A stretch of 64,000 nucleotides of DNA from Nocardia otitidiscaviarum NBRC 14405 (GTDB lineage Bacteria; Actinomycetota; Actinomycetes; Mycobacteriales; Mycobacteriaceae). The position numbers were made by a program, and so were the translations under genes. The notes below the pieces were generated by a model. That model was not told where the DNA came from, made no database searches, and saw nothing but the letters and a program-made list of their open reading frames with translations. Of the stretch, positions 20,680-29,810 are shown piece after piece (position 1 is the first letter of the stretch; every line of letters begins with the position of its first letter). The DNA lies in assembly GCF_000308635.1 (NCBI RefSeq), contig NZ_BAGD01000113.1, positions 1-64,000 of the forward strand, in the 5' to 3' direction.

Positions 20680-21498
20680 CTATCGATTCGGCCACGACAT
20701 CAGCGGCCGCCGCGTGCCCCCGACGATGGTGCGCGGGGTGAGCAAGAAGATCTCGTAGTCGCACCACGGGTGGATCGATTGCAGCGACCGCATGCGCCAG
20801 TGGGTCTCCCGGCCCTGCGGGTCCACCATGACCACCTGGTCGTCGTCGAAGAGTTCCGGCTCCATGGGGGTGTTCCAGAAGTGCTCCGCCTTCGGGTGCG
20901 CCATGGTGGCCGCGCGGATGGCGGCGAGCTCGTCCTCGGGGACGATGCCGGCGGCCATCTCCTTGTGGAAGTAGATGAGGCGGTGCAGGACCGTATCGGT
21001 ATTGGTCACGATCTGCTGTGCCCGTGGGTCGCTGGCGAACTGCACCATCACATTGAGCGGCCGATCGCCGGTCGCCAGCGCGGGGTCGAGGAAGGGGCAC
21101 ATCTCGATGCCGACCCGGTTGCCCGCCAGGATGTCGTATTGCGGAACGCGGTGCAGCCAGGCCGGGTAGGGCAGTGAATTGATGAAGTCGAGATCATCGT
21201 CGGTGATGTTCTCCGGCGACCCGATGGCGACGGGCACCAGTTCGCCCATCACGATCGAAATCACCTTGCGTCGCTTCTCGTAGGTCAGTTCGAGCGCATC
21301 ACACCAGTCGCGTATCGCCTGCACCGTCGGATTGCGCTCACCGTTCTCGTGCTTCTGATACGCGGATTTGGACATGTACAGCCGATCAGCCACCTGTTGC
21401 TGCGTCAAACCCAGCAGTATCCGCTGCCGCTGCATGTACGCGCCGATCGTCGGACGGGTCGCGGCACCGGACGGGGATTCGGGCGAAATCGATCGCAT
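20680..21498 (-). CDS. XRE-family regulator with MmyB-like ligand-binding domain
   Basis: 272 aa from the ATG at 21498, which has a very strong Shine-Dalgarno (GAGGAGG, 5 nt away). A longer frame to 21621 lacks such support. Residues 15-75 form a Cro/C1-type HTH (QRILLGLTQQQVADRLYMSK). The rest resembles the MmyB-like domain found behind such HTHs in actinobacteria (WLHRVPQYDILAGNRVG, then CPFLDP). Those domains are thought to bind fatty-acyl-like ligands; the ligand here is unknown. The gene is isolated and convergent to the SCO5389-like gene. Confidence 0.85.
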   Translation of the reverse strand: MRSISPESPSGAATRPTIGAYMQRQRILLGLTQQQVADRLYMSKSAYQKHENGERNPTVQAIRDWCDALELTYEKRRKVISIVMGELVPVAIGSPENITDDDLDFINSLPYPAWLHRVPQYDILAGNRVGIEMCPFLDPALATGDRPLNVMVQFASDPRAQQIVTNTDTVLHRLIYFHKEMAAGIVPEDELAAIRAATMAHPKAEHFWNTPMEPELFDDDQVVMVDPQGRETHWRMRSLQSIHPWCDYEIFLLTPRTIVGGTRRPLMSWPNR

Positions 21499-21635
21499 TG
21501 TTCCTCCTCTTCTCCGCCCGAATCCTCGCATCGGCACGAGGACGGAAGCTGAGCGGCGCTGCGGACCCCAACCGGCCGCCCATGAGAACCGCGTGGGTGA
21601 GACGACCGTCGTCGCACCCACGCGGGCCGGTGGAA

Positions 21636-22397
21636 CTACTTGGGCGGGGCCGGGGTCATCGGGTTCTTGCAGGCGGGAAGTTCGGGCGGGCAGGGGGACA
21701 GGATGGTGCTGAAGTATTGGAAGGCGGAGAAGAGGGCGAGGGGGCCGCCCACCGTGACCAGGCCGACCATGCCGCCGACGGCGCCGACGGTGGCGGCGCC
21801 CATGACGCAGCCGGCGATGGCGGCGCCGACGAAGGGCAGCAGCAGGGCGATGACCGGGCTGGCGATGGTCGCGCCGGCCGCGCCGCCGACCAGGCAGCCG
21901 ATGCCGCCGCCGACCACCGCGCCGATGATGGCGCTGATGGCGCTGCCGATGGTGAGGCGTTGCGCCAGGGTGCCCAGCGCCGCCTGGTCGCGGGGGGTGA
22001 GCGATTCCGCGACGGGCGCGGCGACCTGGTCGGCGGTGACGATCTCGCTGGCGGCGATATCGGCCACCGGGGTGCCGCCGGCACGCTGCGGCGTCAGCAC
22101 CGCGGTGCCGCCGTCGATGCGCGCCGTGATCGGGTACGCGGTGTCGTTCATGCGATAGGTGAGCGGTACGGCCGCCACCGGAGTGCCATCGGCGGCGGTC
22201 AGCACCAGTTGGTCGCCGACGGTCCGCAGCGCACCGTCGCTGGTGGTGAGGACGGCCGCATCGCCTTGGCGGCCGACCTCGTAGTGCACCTCGGTCTGGG
22301 TGGGTGCGGGCGCGGGTGCGGCACTGCCGGTGCCCGCGGCGATCCCGAGGGAAACGGTGGCGAGCGCGGCGGTGACGACGGTCTTACGGAACTTCAT
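21636..22397 (-). CDS. Secreted or membrane-associated protein of unknown function
   Basis: 253 aa, ATG with GAGGATC upstream. Residues 1-27 form a signal peptide (KFRKTVVTAALATVSLGIAA, then GTGSAAPAP). A beta-rich middle follows, and residues about 150-215 form a long Gly/Ala-rich hydrophobic stretch (IGSAISAIIGAVVGGGIGCL and more) able to span or insert into a membrane. Four cysteines lie in the C-terminal half, two in the final CPPELPAC. This pattern is common among nocardial exported proteins. I do not recognise a function. Confidence 0.75.
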   Translation of the reverse strand: MKFRKTVVTAALATVSLGIAAGTGSAAPAPAPTQTEVHYEVGRQGDAAVLTTSDGALRTVGDQLVLTAADGTPVAAVPLTYRMNDTAYPITARIDGGTAVLTPQRAGGTPVADIAASEIVTADQVAAPVAESLTPRDQAALGTLAQRLTIGSAISAIIGAVVGGGIGCLVGGAAGATIASPVIALLLPFVGAAIAGCVMGAATVGAVGGMVGLVTVGGPLALFSAFQYFSTILSPCPPELPACKNPMTPAPPK

Positions 22398-22447
22398 GGT
22401 GATCCTCGTTGATCCGGTTGGAAACTGAATGGGTCGTAGGGACAGGG

Positions 22448-23698
22448 CTATTCACTGGTGTCGATGACGGAGCCGACGGCGGTCCAGTGGTCGTTCTCGA
22501 AACGCTGGATCTGCACGCCCTCCATGGGGAAGGCGTCGTCGGGTCCGGTGGTGAGGGTGATGCCGGGCAGCAGGGTGTCGATCTGCACGCCGGACAGCGA
22601 CCTGGCCGCGGCGCTGAGTCCTTCGCGGGTAGCGCATTTCGCGGAGGCGAAGGTCTTGGCGAAGCTGTCGGCGGCGGCCCAGCCGATCAGGGTGTAGGTG
22701 TTGGTCGGGTCCGCGCCCGGGGCGTAGGTGGCCAGCTTCTCCCGGTAGAGCGTGATGGCCGGATCGTCGGCCCAGCGCGGATCGGCCGGATCCTTGGTGA
22801 AGGCACCGGACACCACGCCCTGCACGTTCTCCAGCCCGACCGGCTTCAGCACGCTGAGCGAGTTGGCCACCATGGACAGGATGTGCAGCGGGTTCCAATC
22901 GGGGTTGCGGGCGTCCCCGGCCAGGGCTTGGGAGGCGAACTTGGGTGTCGAGAAGTTGAGCAGCACATCGGCTTTCGAGTTGGCCAGATTGCGGAGCTGT
23001 GGATCGACGGTGGGATCGGTGACCTCGTAGCTCTGTTCGGCCACCACCCGCACCCCGCTGCCGTCGATGGCCTCGACGAAGTTGTCGCGCAGGTCTTTCC
23101 CGAAGTCGTCGTTCTGATACAGCACGGCGACAGTGGCGTCGGGCTTCTCCTGCCGCACGAACTCGGCGAAGGCGCGCCCCTCGGCCCGGTAGCTGGGCTG
23201 CCAGCCGATGGTCCACGGATGTTCGGTGTCCGCACCCCATTTGGTGGCACCGCCCGCGACGAAGATCTGCGGTACCTCGCGCTGGTTCAGGTAGTCCCAG
23301 ACGGCCGAGGAGGTGGGGGTGCCGAGGGTCTGGAAGATGGCGAACACCTGATCCTGTTCGACCAGGCGGCGCACCTCCTCCACGGTCTTGGGTGGCTGGT
23401 AGCCGTCGTCGCGCACCTGGTATTCGACGGTGCGGCCGTCGATTCCGCCGTGTTCGGCATTGAGGTAGTCGAAGTAGGCCCGCACCCCCTTGGGGATCTC
23501 CCCGTAGGCCGATGCCGGACCGGAGAGCGGGTAGACCCCGCCCAGTTCGATACTCGAGTCGGTGATGCCGACCGTCTGTTGACCCTTGCAGTCGCCCTGG
23601 GCGACGGTGCCGTCACCCTCGCCGCGACCACCGCAGGCGGTCGCCGCGAGCAGCACGGCCGCCGCGGCTCCGATGACGCGAATGGCCTTAGTGCGCAT
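22448..23698 (-). CDS. livJ: Branched-chain amino acid type ABC transporter, substrate-binding lipoprotein
   Basis: 416 aa from the ATG at 23698 (GGAAGGGG 7-8 nt upstream), overlapping the end of the livM-like gene by 11 nt. Residues 1-26 form a lipoprotein signal with lipobox LAATAC, so the protein is probably lipid-anchored outside the membrane. The mature part is a periplasmic-binding-protein type I fold (IELGGVYPLSGPASAYGEIP; Leu/Ile/Val-binding family). This family binds amino acids, amides, urea or aromatic compounds, so the substrate cannot be read from sequence. It is the last gene of the liv-type operon. Confidence 0.92.
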   Translation of the reverse strand: MRTKAIRVIGAAAAVLLAATACGGRGEGDGTVAQGDCKGQQTVGITDSSIELGGVYPLSGPASAYGEIPKGVRAYFDYLNAEHGGIDGRTVEYQVRDDGYQPPKTVEEVRRLVEQDQVFAIFQTLGTPTSSAVWDYLNQREVPQIFVAGGATKWGADTEHPWTIGWQPSYRAEGRAFAEFVRQEKPDATVAVLYQNDDFGKDLRDNFVEAIDGSGVRVVAEQSYEVTDPTVDPQLRNLANSKADVLLNFSTPKFASQALAGDARNPDWNPLHILSMVANSLSVLKPVGLENVQGVVSGAFTKDPADPRWADDPAITLYREKLATYAPGADPTNTYTLIGWAAADSFAKTFASAKCATREGLSAAARSLSGVQIDTLLPGITLTTGPDDAFPMEGVQIQRFENDHWTAVGSVIDTSE

Positions 23699-24743
23699 TG
23701 GTTTTCCCCTTCCGAACGACATTTCCTATCCACTGCGCCGCGCGGCCGGCGAGGCCGGCCAATCCGGTCGGCGCGAGGTACATGACCGCGATGAGCAGCA
23801 GTCCGAAGACCACGCCGGGCGCGGCCTGATTGACGTCCTGGGCGAGGCTGGGGACGTACATGACGAACAGTCCGCCCAGCAGCGGCCCCCACAGCGAGCC
23901 CAGTCCGCCGACGACCAGTCCGGCGAGCAGCGTGATGGACAGCCCGGTCGCGAAGGAGTCGGGTGAGACGAAGGCGATCACCCAGGTGTAGACGCAGCCC
24001 GCGATCCCGGCGAACATGGCGCTCCAGGCGAAGGCGAGGGTCTTGTAGTGCGCGGGGCGCACACCCATCACCTCCGCGGCGGTCTCGTGATCCCGAATGG
24101 CGTTGAGCGCCCGCCCGACTCGCGAGCGCACCACCCCGGCGACGAACAGGAAGCTCACCGCCGCGACCGCGAGGGACAGCAGATACAGCCACTGGTCCTC
24201 GGCCAGCCCGGTCCACGCGGGCGCTTCCGGTTTCGCCACGGTGAGTCCCATGGAACCGCCGGTCAGCGTTTCGAAGCGTTTGAGCAGCGGCACCAGGAAG
24301 ATGGCGATGGCCAGCGTGACCAGGGCCAGATAGAGCCCGCGCAGCCGCAGCGCGGGCACGCCGAGCGCGTAGCCGAGCACGAAGGTCAGCGCGGCGGCCA
24401 CCGGCAGGGTCGCGAGATGCGGTGCGTCCCAGCGGTCCAGCAGCACGGCGGTGGTATACGCGCCGATCGCCAGGAACGCTCCGTGGCCGAGCGAGATCTG
24501 CCCGGTCTGCCCCACCAGCAGGTTCAGGCCGAGCAGGGCGATGGCGTACACCAGCGCCATGGACAGCTGGAAGGTGTGGAAGGGCGCGAGCTGGAACGGC
24601 GCGTAGCAGGCCACGCCGAGCAGTACCAGCGCCGCCACCCGGTTCCGGTGGCGCACCGGCCAAGCGGGAACGGAGCGTCCCTGCGTGCCGGAAGGCGTTG
24701 CAGCCGTTGTTTTCTCCGTTAGGACCGTGGTCTCGTCACTCAT
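23688..24743 (-). CDS. livM: ABC transporter permease, LivM type
   Basis: 351 aa from the ATG at 24743, which overlaps the livH-like stop by 4 nt (ATGA). About nine hydrophobic segments, with the family landmark GLNLLVGQTGQISLGHGAFL near residue 80 and the cytoplasmic loop SRVGRALNAIRDHETAAEVM near 205 that contacts the ATPases. It should form the membrane channel with the LivH-type protein. A longer frame starting at 25292 is an artefact of open reading in GC-rich DNA. Confidence 0.92.
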   Translation of the reverse strand: MSDETTVLTEKTTAATPSGTQGRSVPAWPVRHRNRVAALVLLGVACYAPFQLAPFHTFQLSMALVYAIALLGLNLLVGQTGQISLGHGAFLAIGAYTTAVLLDRWDAPHLATLPVAAALTFVLGYALGVPALRLRGLYLALVTLAIAIFLVPLLKRFETLTGGSMGLTVAKPEAPAWTGLAEDQWLYLLSLAVAAVSFLFVAGVVRSRVGRALNAIRDHETAAEVMGVRPAHYKTLAFAWSAMFAGIAGCVYTWVIAFVSPDSFATGLSITLLAGLVVGGLGSLWGPLLGGLFVMYVPSLAQDVNQAAPGVVFGLLLIAVMYLAPTGLAGLAGRAAQWIGNVVRKGKTNAH

Positions 24744-25627
24744 ACCCGCTCCACCACCGCTCGCCCGAACAGCCCCTGCGGTCGCAGCAGCAGGACGCCG
24801 AGGATGATCACCAGCGGCACGCCGATCTTGAGTTCGGTGCCGATGACGTCCACGTAAGCGCCGGTGAGGGTTTCGGTGACGCCGACGATGAGGCCACCGG
24901 CCACCGCACCGCCCGGACTGTCGAAGCCACCCAGGGTGGCGGCGGCGAAGGCGTAGATGAGAACCCCTCCCATCATGTTGGGTTCGAGAAAGAGCACGGG
25001 CGCGGACAGCACCCCGGAGACCGCGCCGACCAGGGCGGACAGCCCCCAGCCGAGGGCGAGGACGACGCCGACCCGAATACCGGACAGCCGCGCCGAGGCG
25101 GGATTGCTCGCCACCGCCCGCATGGCCAGACCGATCTTGGTGTAGCGGAAGAGCAGGTAGATGAGCGCCATGACCAGCGCCACCACCACGATCACGCCGA
25201 GGCTGCCGTACCCCGCGGTCACTCCCCCGGCACGTAACGCACCGTCCGGGAAGGGATTCGGGAAGGACTTCACCTGATACGACCAGATCCACCCGGCCGC
25301 GGCGTTGACGAAGAAGTAGAGGCCGACGGTGACGATCACGAGGGTGAGTTCGGGCGCGCCCTCGACGGGCCGGATCACCACCCGCTCGATGAGCATGCCG
25401 CCCAGGAACGAGACGACCAGCGTGGCGAAGAGCGCCTGCCAGAACGGCATTCCCATCTCGGTGAACTGCCAGGCCAGGAAGGCGGAGAACATGGCTAGCT
25501 CGCCCTGGGCGAAGTTGACGATGCCGGTGAACCGGTAGATGAGGACCATGGCCAGCGCCAGACCGGCGTAGATCGCACCGGCGCTGAGCCCTTCGATGAT
25601 CTGTTGCAGCAGTCCGGACACGATCAC
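24740..25627 (-). CDS. livH: ABC transporter permease, LivH type
   Basis: 295 aa if it starts at the GTG at 25627, overlapping the livF-like stop by 4 nt; a second GTG lies at 25621. Hydrophobic throughout, with LivH landmarks YRFTGIVNFAQGELAMFSAF near residue 30 and TKIGLAMRAVASNPASARLSG near 175. Partner of the LivM-type permease in a heterodimeric importer. It contains GGFDSPGGAVAGGLIVGVTE near 240, the conserved re-entrant region of the family. Confidence 0.92.
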   Translation of the reverse strand: MIVSGLLQQIIEGLSAGAIYAGLALAMVLIYRFTGIVNFAQGELAMFSAFLAWQFTEMGMPFWQALFATLVVSFLGGMLIERVVIRPVEGAPELTLVIVTVGLYFFVNAAAGWIWSYQVKSFPNPFPDGALRAGGVTAGYGSLGVIVVVALVMALIYLLFRYTKIGLAMRAVASNPASARLSGIRVGVVLALGWGLSALVGAVSGVLSAPVLFLEPNMMGGVLIYAFAAATLGGFDSPGGAVAGGLIVGVTETLTGAYVDVIGTELKIGVPLVIILGVLLLRPQGLFGRAVVERV

Positions 25628-26349
25628 ACCCGGTATCCCAGGTAGGACCGCGCGACCTGGTCGTCGGCGCGGATGGCGGCGGCGGTGCCGGACAGCACGA
25701 TGCGCCCGGCCTCGATCACATGCGCGTGCTGAGCGATCTCCAGCGCCAGGTGCGCGTTCTGTTCGACGACTATCACGGTGGTGCGCTCCTCGGCATTGAT
25801 GGTGTGCACGATCTGGAAGAGCTCCTGGGTGACCAAGGGCGAGAGTCCGAGAGAGGGTTCGTCGAGCAGCAGCAGCCGGGGCCGCAGCATGAGCGCGCGG
25901 CCGATGGCCAGCATCTGCTGCTGGCCGCCGGACAGGCCGCCCGCGGATTCGGCCAGCTTCTCCCGCAGCACCGGGAAGAAGTCGAAGACACGGGCCAGGT
26001 CGGCGTCCACCCGGGTGCGGTCGCGTCGGGTGTAGGCCCCGACCCGCAGGTTCTCCTCGACGGTCAGCGCCGTGAAGGTGCCCCGACCCTCGGGAACGTG
26101 AGCGACACCCAGTCGCGCCACGGATTCCGGTGCGCGCCCGGTGATCTCGGTACCGTCGAGCCGAATCTCGCCACTCACCTTCACCATTCCGCACAGTGCC
26201 CGCAGCAGGGTGGTCTTACCCGCGCCGTTGGGCCCGAGCACCGCGCACACCTCGCCACGGCGGACCGCGAAGTCGACCCCGTGCAGCACGCGTGCCCCGC
26301 CGTATCCGGCGTGCAGGTCGTCGACGGTGAGGAACGGCCCCCCGCTCAT
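25624..26349 (-). CDS. livF: ABC transporter ATP-binding protein, LivF type
   Basis: 241 aa, ATG at 26349 overlapping the livG-like stop by 4 nt. Complete ATPase motifs: Walker A GPNGAGKTT near residue 38, Q-loop region VAHVPEGRGTF, signature LSGGQQQ near 142, Walker B LLLLDEPSLGLSP near 163, H-loop VEQNAH near 197. VPEGRGTFTALTVEENLRVG is typical of LivF. It powers the importer together with the LivG-type subunit. Confidence 0.94.
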   Translation of the reverse strand: MSGGPFLTVDDLHAGYGGARVLHGVDFAVRRGEVCAVLGPNGAGKTTLLRALCGMVKVSGEIRLDGTEITGRAPESVARLGVAHVPEGRGTFTALTVEENLRVGAYTRRDRTRVDADLARVFDFFPVLREKLAESAGGLSGGQQQMLAIGRALMLRPRLLLLDEPSLGLSPLVTQELFQIVHTINAEERTTVIVVEQNAHLALEIAQHAHVIEAGRIVLSGTAAAIRADDQVARSYLGYRV

Positions 26350-27104
26350 GCGGCGCTGCCCAGGTAGGCGGCGATCACGGCCGGATTCCGCTGCACGGCT
26401 TCGGGTTCGCCGTCGGCGATGACGCGACCGAATTCCAGGCAGACGACGTGCTCGCAGGTGCCCATGACGAAGCCCATGTGGTGTTCGACCACGATCACGG
26501 TCAGCCCGAGGTCGCGTTGCAGGGCGCGCAGCCGTTCGGCGAACTCGTCGACCTCGCCGTGGCTGAGACCGTTGACGGGTTCGTCGAGCAGCAGCAGTCG
26601 GGGCCGCACCGCCAACGCTCGGGCCAGTTCGATGCGCTTGAGCGTGCCGAAGGGCAGGCCCGCGGCGGGCCGATCGGCCACCTCGGTCAGTTCCAACCGC
26701 TCCAGCAGTTCGTCGATCTCCGCGCGCAGCCGTGCCTCCTCGCTGCGCACCCGCGGCAGCCGCAGCCCCGCGGCCAGGAATCCGGCGCGGGCGCGGTGAT
26801 GCGCGCCGACGAGCACGTTGTCCCGGACGGACATGCGGGTGAAGAGGCCGAGGTTCTGGAAGGTCCGGGCGATGCCGAGGTCGGCGAGCGCGTAGGGCGG
26901 CCGCTCCAGCAGTGACGCGCCCTCGTAGACGATCGATCCGGCATCCGGGGTGTACCGCCGGGTGAGGCAGTTGAACAGGGTCGTCTTGCCCGCGCCGTTG
27001 GGCCCGATGAGACCGACCATGCCGCCGGCGGCGACCCGGAAGCCGACGTCCGACAGTGCGGCGATCCCGCCGAAGCGGAGCGTGAGTTGGGAGATTTCGA
27101 GCAT
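26346..27104 (-). CDS. livG: ABC transporter ATP-binding protein, LivG type; first gene of the operon
   Basis: 252 aa from the ATG at 27104 with GGAGG 6 nt upstream; a frame starting at 27170 has no ribosome site. Motifs: GPNGAGKTT near 38, QNLGLFTRMSVRDNVLVGAH near 88 (LivG hallmark), Walker B LLLLDEPVNGLSHGE near 175 with a conserved His after. The usual LSGGQ signature is replaced by LPFGTLK, a known variant position in LivG proteins. The 224-bp gap to the divergent PucR gene should hold the operon promoter. Five genes overlap end to end, implying translational coupling. Confidence 0.93.
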   Translation of the reverse strand: MLEISQLTLRFGGIAALSDVGFRVAAGGMVGLIGPNGAGKTTLFNCLTRRYTPDAGSIVYEGASLLERPPYALADLGIARTFQNLGLFTRMSVRDNVLVGAHHRARAGFLAAGLRLPRVRSEEARLRAEIDELLERLELTEVADRPAAGLPFGTLKRIELARALAVRPRLLLLDEPVNGLSHGEVDEFAERLRALQRDLGLTVIVVEHHMGFVMGTCEHVVCLEFGRVIADGEPEAVQRNPAVIAAYLGSAA

Positions 27105-27251
27105 GCGTCCTCCGGCCCACCGCGCGGCGGCGGGCTGTCGTCGGTATCGAGCGCGAACCGCGCCCGCCACCGCAGGGATAGAACTCGCTCAGCGTAAATT
27201 CGCAGGTCAGGCGGCACACTGGACGCGGAGGACCAACTTCGCGGACGGCAT

Positions 27252-27328
27252 TTGTCCCCCGTGGACATGGTCTGCGTCACATTCCCGGCGTTGACACGCC
27301 GGGGCGACACGTGGATTAATCCCGTCCC
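27252..27328 (+). promoter_or_regulatory. Promoter of PucR gene and possible operator in livG/pucR gap
   Basis: TTGACA at 27291-27296 and ATTAAT at 27315-27320 (18-bp spacing) precede the PucR ATG by 8 nt, without a Shine-Dalgarno, so the transcript is probably leaderless or nearly so. TGTCC-N5-GGACA at about 27252-27266 is an inverted repeat that could bind a regulator of either divergent gene. Confidence 0.5.
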
Positions 27329-28615
27329 ATGTCCGCTGGATCACAATCGATCGGGGCCGTGCATTACTCCGAGAGCGTGCTGGCCGCCCGCACGCGCATC
27401 GTGACCCGGCTCTTCGACCACGTGCACGACATGGCCGATATCGGTGTCGCCGCCATCATGGGCCGGATTCCCGCCTATGCCGCCCGCGACGAGACCTTTC
27501 ACGCCGATGTGCACGATCAACTCGCCCAGTTGTGCCGGATCGGGCTGGGCGCGCTGCTGGAGAATCGGAAGGTGACGCCCGGCGATATCGCCTACACGCG
27601 ACGGGCGGCGGCGCGGCGGGCGCGGTCCGGGCTCGCGCTGGTCGATTACATCAACGCCTTCCGGCTGGGTCAGCAGGCGCTGTGGAAATCCCTCATGGAC
27701 TACGCGGGCGACTCCGAGGACGACCGCGAGGCCGCGCTGTCGATGGTGGTGCCGCTGAACCGGTACTGCGATCTGATCAGCACCCAGGCGGCCAACGCCT
27801 ATCTGGAATTCCAGCGCTACCAGTCCGAGAACGGCCACGAGAGCCGGGAACTGCTGGAGACCCTACTGAGCGGCGCACTGCCGGACCGGGGTCCACAGCT
27901 GTCGCTGGCGCACGGGTTCGGCATCGGCGTCGACGCCGATGCGCCGCTGGTGGTGGTCACCGCCGCGATGCTGGATCCGCACGACACCGATTCGGACGCC
28001 ACACAGCTCACCGCGTCGTCACTGGCTCGGGTGGGAGTCAACGGCCTGCGCACCCTGTCGGCGCCCCACCGCAACGAGGTGGTGGCGATTCCGGCGCTGG
28101 GCCGCGGCAGCACCGACGAGCTGTGCGCGCGGCTGCGTGAGACCCACGACAAGCTGCGGACGGCCGGGATCCGGCTCGCCGTCGGTGTGAGCCCGGTGGT
28201 CACCCGGATCGCGGATCTGCCACGGGCACACCAGGAGTCGCGCTCGGCACTGGAGCTGCTCCCGGAGGACGGCGGCGTCATGGCGCTACCGCATCTGACA
28301 CCGTTCCGCTACCTCGTGCTGCGCGCCGACGACACCGCCCGGCATCTGGTGGACCCGCGCATCGCGACGCTGCTGGCCGAGGACCGCTCGCGGGGCGGGG
28401 TGCTGGCGGCGACGATCCGTGCCTTCGCCGCCGCGGACATGAATCTGCGCGAGGCGGCGGAAGCACTCTGCATCCACCCGAATACGGCGAAGTACCGGCT
28501 GGGGCGGATTCAGGAGCAGACCGGGCGGAACCCGCGCGGTGTCGGAGATCTGATCGACCTGCTGGTGGCGATCGAACTCCAGGACCCGCTGCGGCGTGAC
28601 GAGGTCCCGCGCTAG
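27329..28615 (+). CDS. PucR/CdaR-type transcriptional regulator
   Basis: 428 aa. The N-terminal 190 residues are a mostly helical sensor region, the middle is a GGDEF-like fold typical of CdaR/PucR regulators (degenerate, not a cyclase), and the C-terminal HTH reads MNLREAAEALCIHPNTAKYR followed by LGRIQEQTG, at about residues 372-410. Proteins of this class often regulate the use of purines, amides or amino acids. It is divergent from the liv-type operon, so it is the best candidate for its regulator; this is inferred from position only. Confidence 0.88.
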   Translation: MSAGSQSIGAVHYSESVLAARTRIVTRLFDHVHDMADIGVAAIMGRIPAYAARDETFHADVHDQLAQLCRIGLGALLENRKVTPGDIAYTRRAAARRARSGLALVDYINAFRLGQQALWKSLMDYAGDSEDDREAALSMVVPLNRYCDLISTQAANAYLEFQRYQSENGHESRELLETLLSGALPDRGPQLSLAHGFGIGVDADAPLVVVTAAMLDPHDTDSDATQLTASSLARVGVNGLRTLSAPHRNEVVAIPALGRGSTDELCARLRETHDKLRTAGIRLAVGVSPVVTRIADLPRAHQESRSALELLPEDGGVMALPHLTPFRYLVLRADDTARHLVDPRIATLLAEDRSRGGVLAATIRAFAAADMNLREAAEALCIHPNTAKYRLGRIQEQTGRNPRGVGDLIDLLVAIELQDPLRRDEVPR

Positions 28616-28732
28616 TCGCACTCTCCCCCGGACGAATACCCGTGTCGTGACGCCGCAAGGCGATGAGGCCCGCCCGACGTCCGGAAGCGCGCCCGCCCAG
28701 CGTCCCCACAGTGCACCCGCCCGGCGGGCCGC

Positions 28733-29632
28733 TCAGTCGCTCGGTCCCGGGAAGACCTCGTCGGCGATCCGCAGCACCGCGCGCAGCGCCGGAGACGCGT
28801 TGTCCTCGCGCCAGGCGAGCGCGGCCTCGATGGGCGGCCGCTCGCCGCGCAATTCCTTGTAGACCATGCCGGGACTGCGGATGTGCCGCACCGACGACAC
28901 TGTCAGGGTGACGCCCACGCCCGCCGCCACCAGGTCCAGCAGGGTGTAGGTGTCGCCGGCCTCCTGCACGATGCGCGGTGCGAATCCGGCCTGGAAGGCC
29001 GCCGCGACAATGTGTTCGCGCACGGTCGAACCGCGTGCACCGGGCAGGCTGACGAACGGGTCGTCGGCCAGATCCGCCACCTCGATATCGGGCGCGTCGG
29101 CCAGCCGATGATCGATCGGCAGCACCGCGACCAGTCGTTCGTACTTGTAGACGCGGGTACGCACGCCCGCTCTCCGCACCGGCATGCGCACGAACCCCAG
29201 GTCGATCTCGCGGTCGGCGATGGCGGCCACCGTCGCGCCCGCGTAATAGCCGCTCTCCAAACGCAACTCGATCCCCGGGTGCGCGGCACGCACCGCACGG
29301 GTGAGCGCCGGTATCTCCTCGCGGCTGCTGGGTCCGGTGAAGGCGATCGACACCCGGCCCACCTCGCCGCGTCCACCGGCACGGGCCGCGAACCGGGCGG
29401 CCTCCAGTTCGTCGAGCACGCGGCGGGCATAGGGCAGGAATGCCGTGCCCGCCGCGGTCAGCCGCACCGAGCGGGTGTTGCGCTCGAAGAGCGGGACGCC
29501 GAGTTCGCGTTCCAGGGCTCGGATCTGCTGGCTCAGTGGCGGCTGTGCCATATGCAGTCGTTCGGCCGCCCGACCGAAATGCAGTTCCTCCGCCACCGCG
29601 AGGAAGCCCGCGACATGACGGAACTCCACCAC
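28733..29632 (-). CDS. LysR-family transcriptional regulator
   Basis: 299 aa, the usual LysR length. N-terminal winged HTH at residues 4-62 (FLAVAEELHFGRAAERLHMA, then QPPLSQQIRALERELG). The effector-binding domain from about 90 resembles the CatR/BenM branch (IAFTGPSSREEIPALTRAVR), which senses aromatic or organic acids. GTG start. It is divergent from the thiolase gene, 178 bp away, the classical layout for a LysR activator and its target. Confidence 0.9.
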   Translation of the reverse strand: MVEFRHVAGFLAVAEELHFGRAAERLHMAQPPLSQQIRALERELGVPLFERNTRSVRLTAAGTAFLPYARRVLDELEAARFAARAGGRGEVGRVSIAFTGPSSREEIPALTRAVRAAHPGIELRLESGYYAGATVAAIADREIDLGFVRMPVRRAGVRTRVYKYERLVAVLPIDHRLADAPDIEVADLADDPFVSLPGARGSTVREHIVAAAFQAGFAPRIVQEAGDTYTLLDLVAAGVGVTLTVSSVRHIRSPGMVYKELRGERPPIEAALAWREDNASPALRAVLRIADEVFPGPSD

Positions 29633-29810
29633 GGCCTCTACTAGGTAGATCTTCGTCTTACTGATTGAGTGATTCGGTATTGGAACTTACATGGTGTCGC
29701 CTGTCAGGCTGGAGCCGCGCGGCCGCCGCCGCCCATGCCGCCCTGCTTGTCAGGAGGCGGTGGCCGCGTTCGCCCTCGATCCGCTCACCTGTCGACATCC
29801 GGGAGCATTC

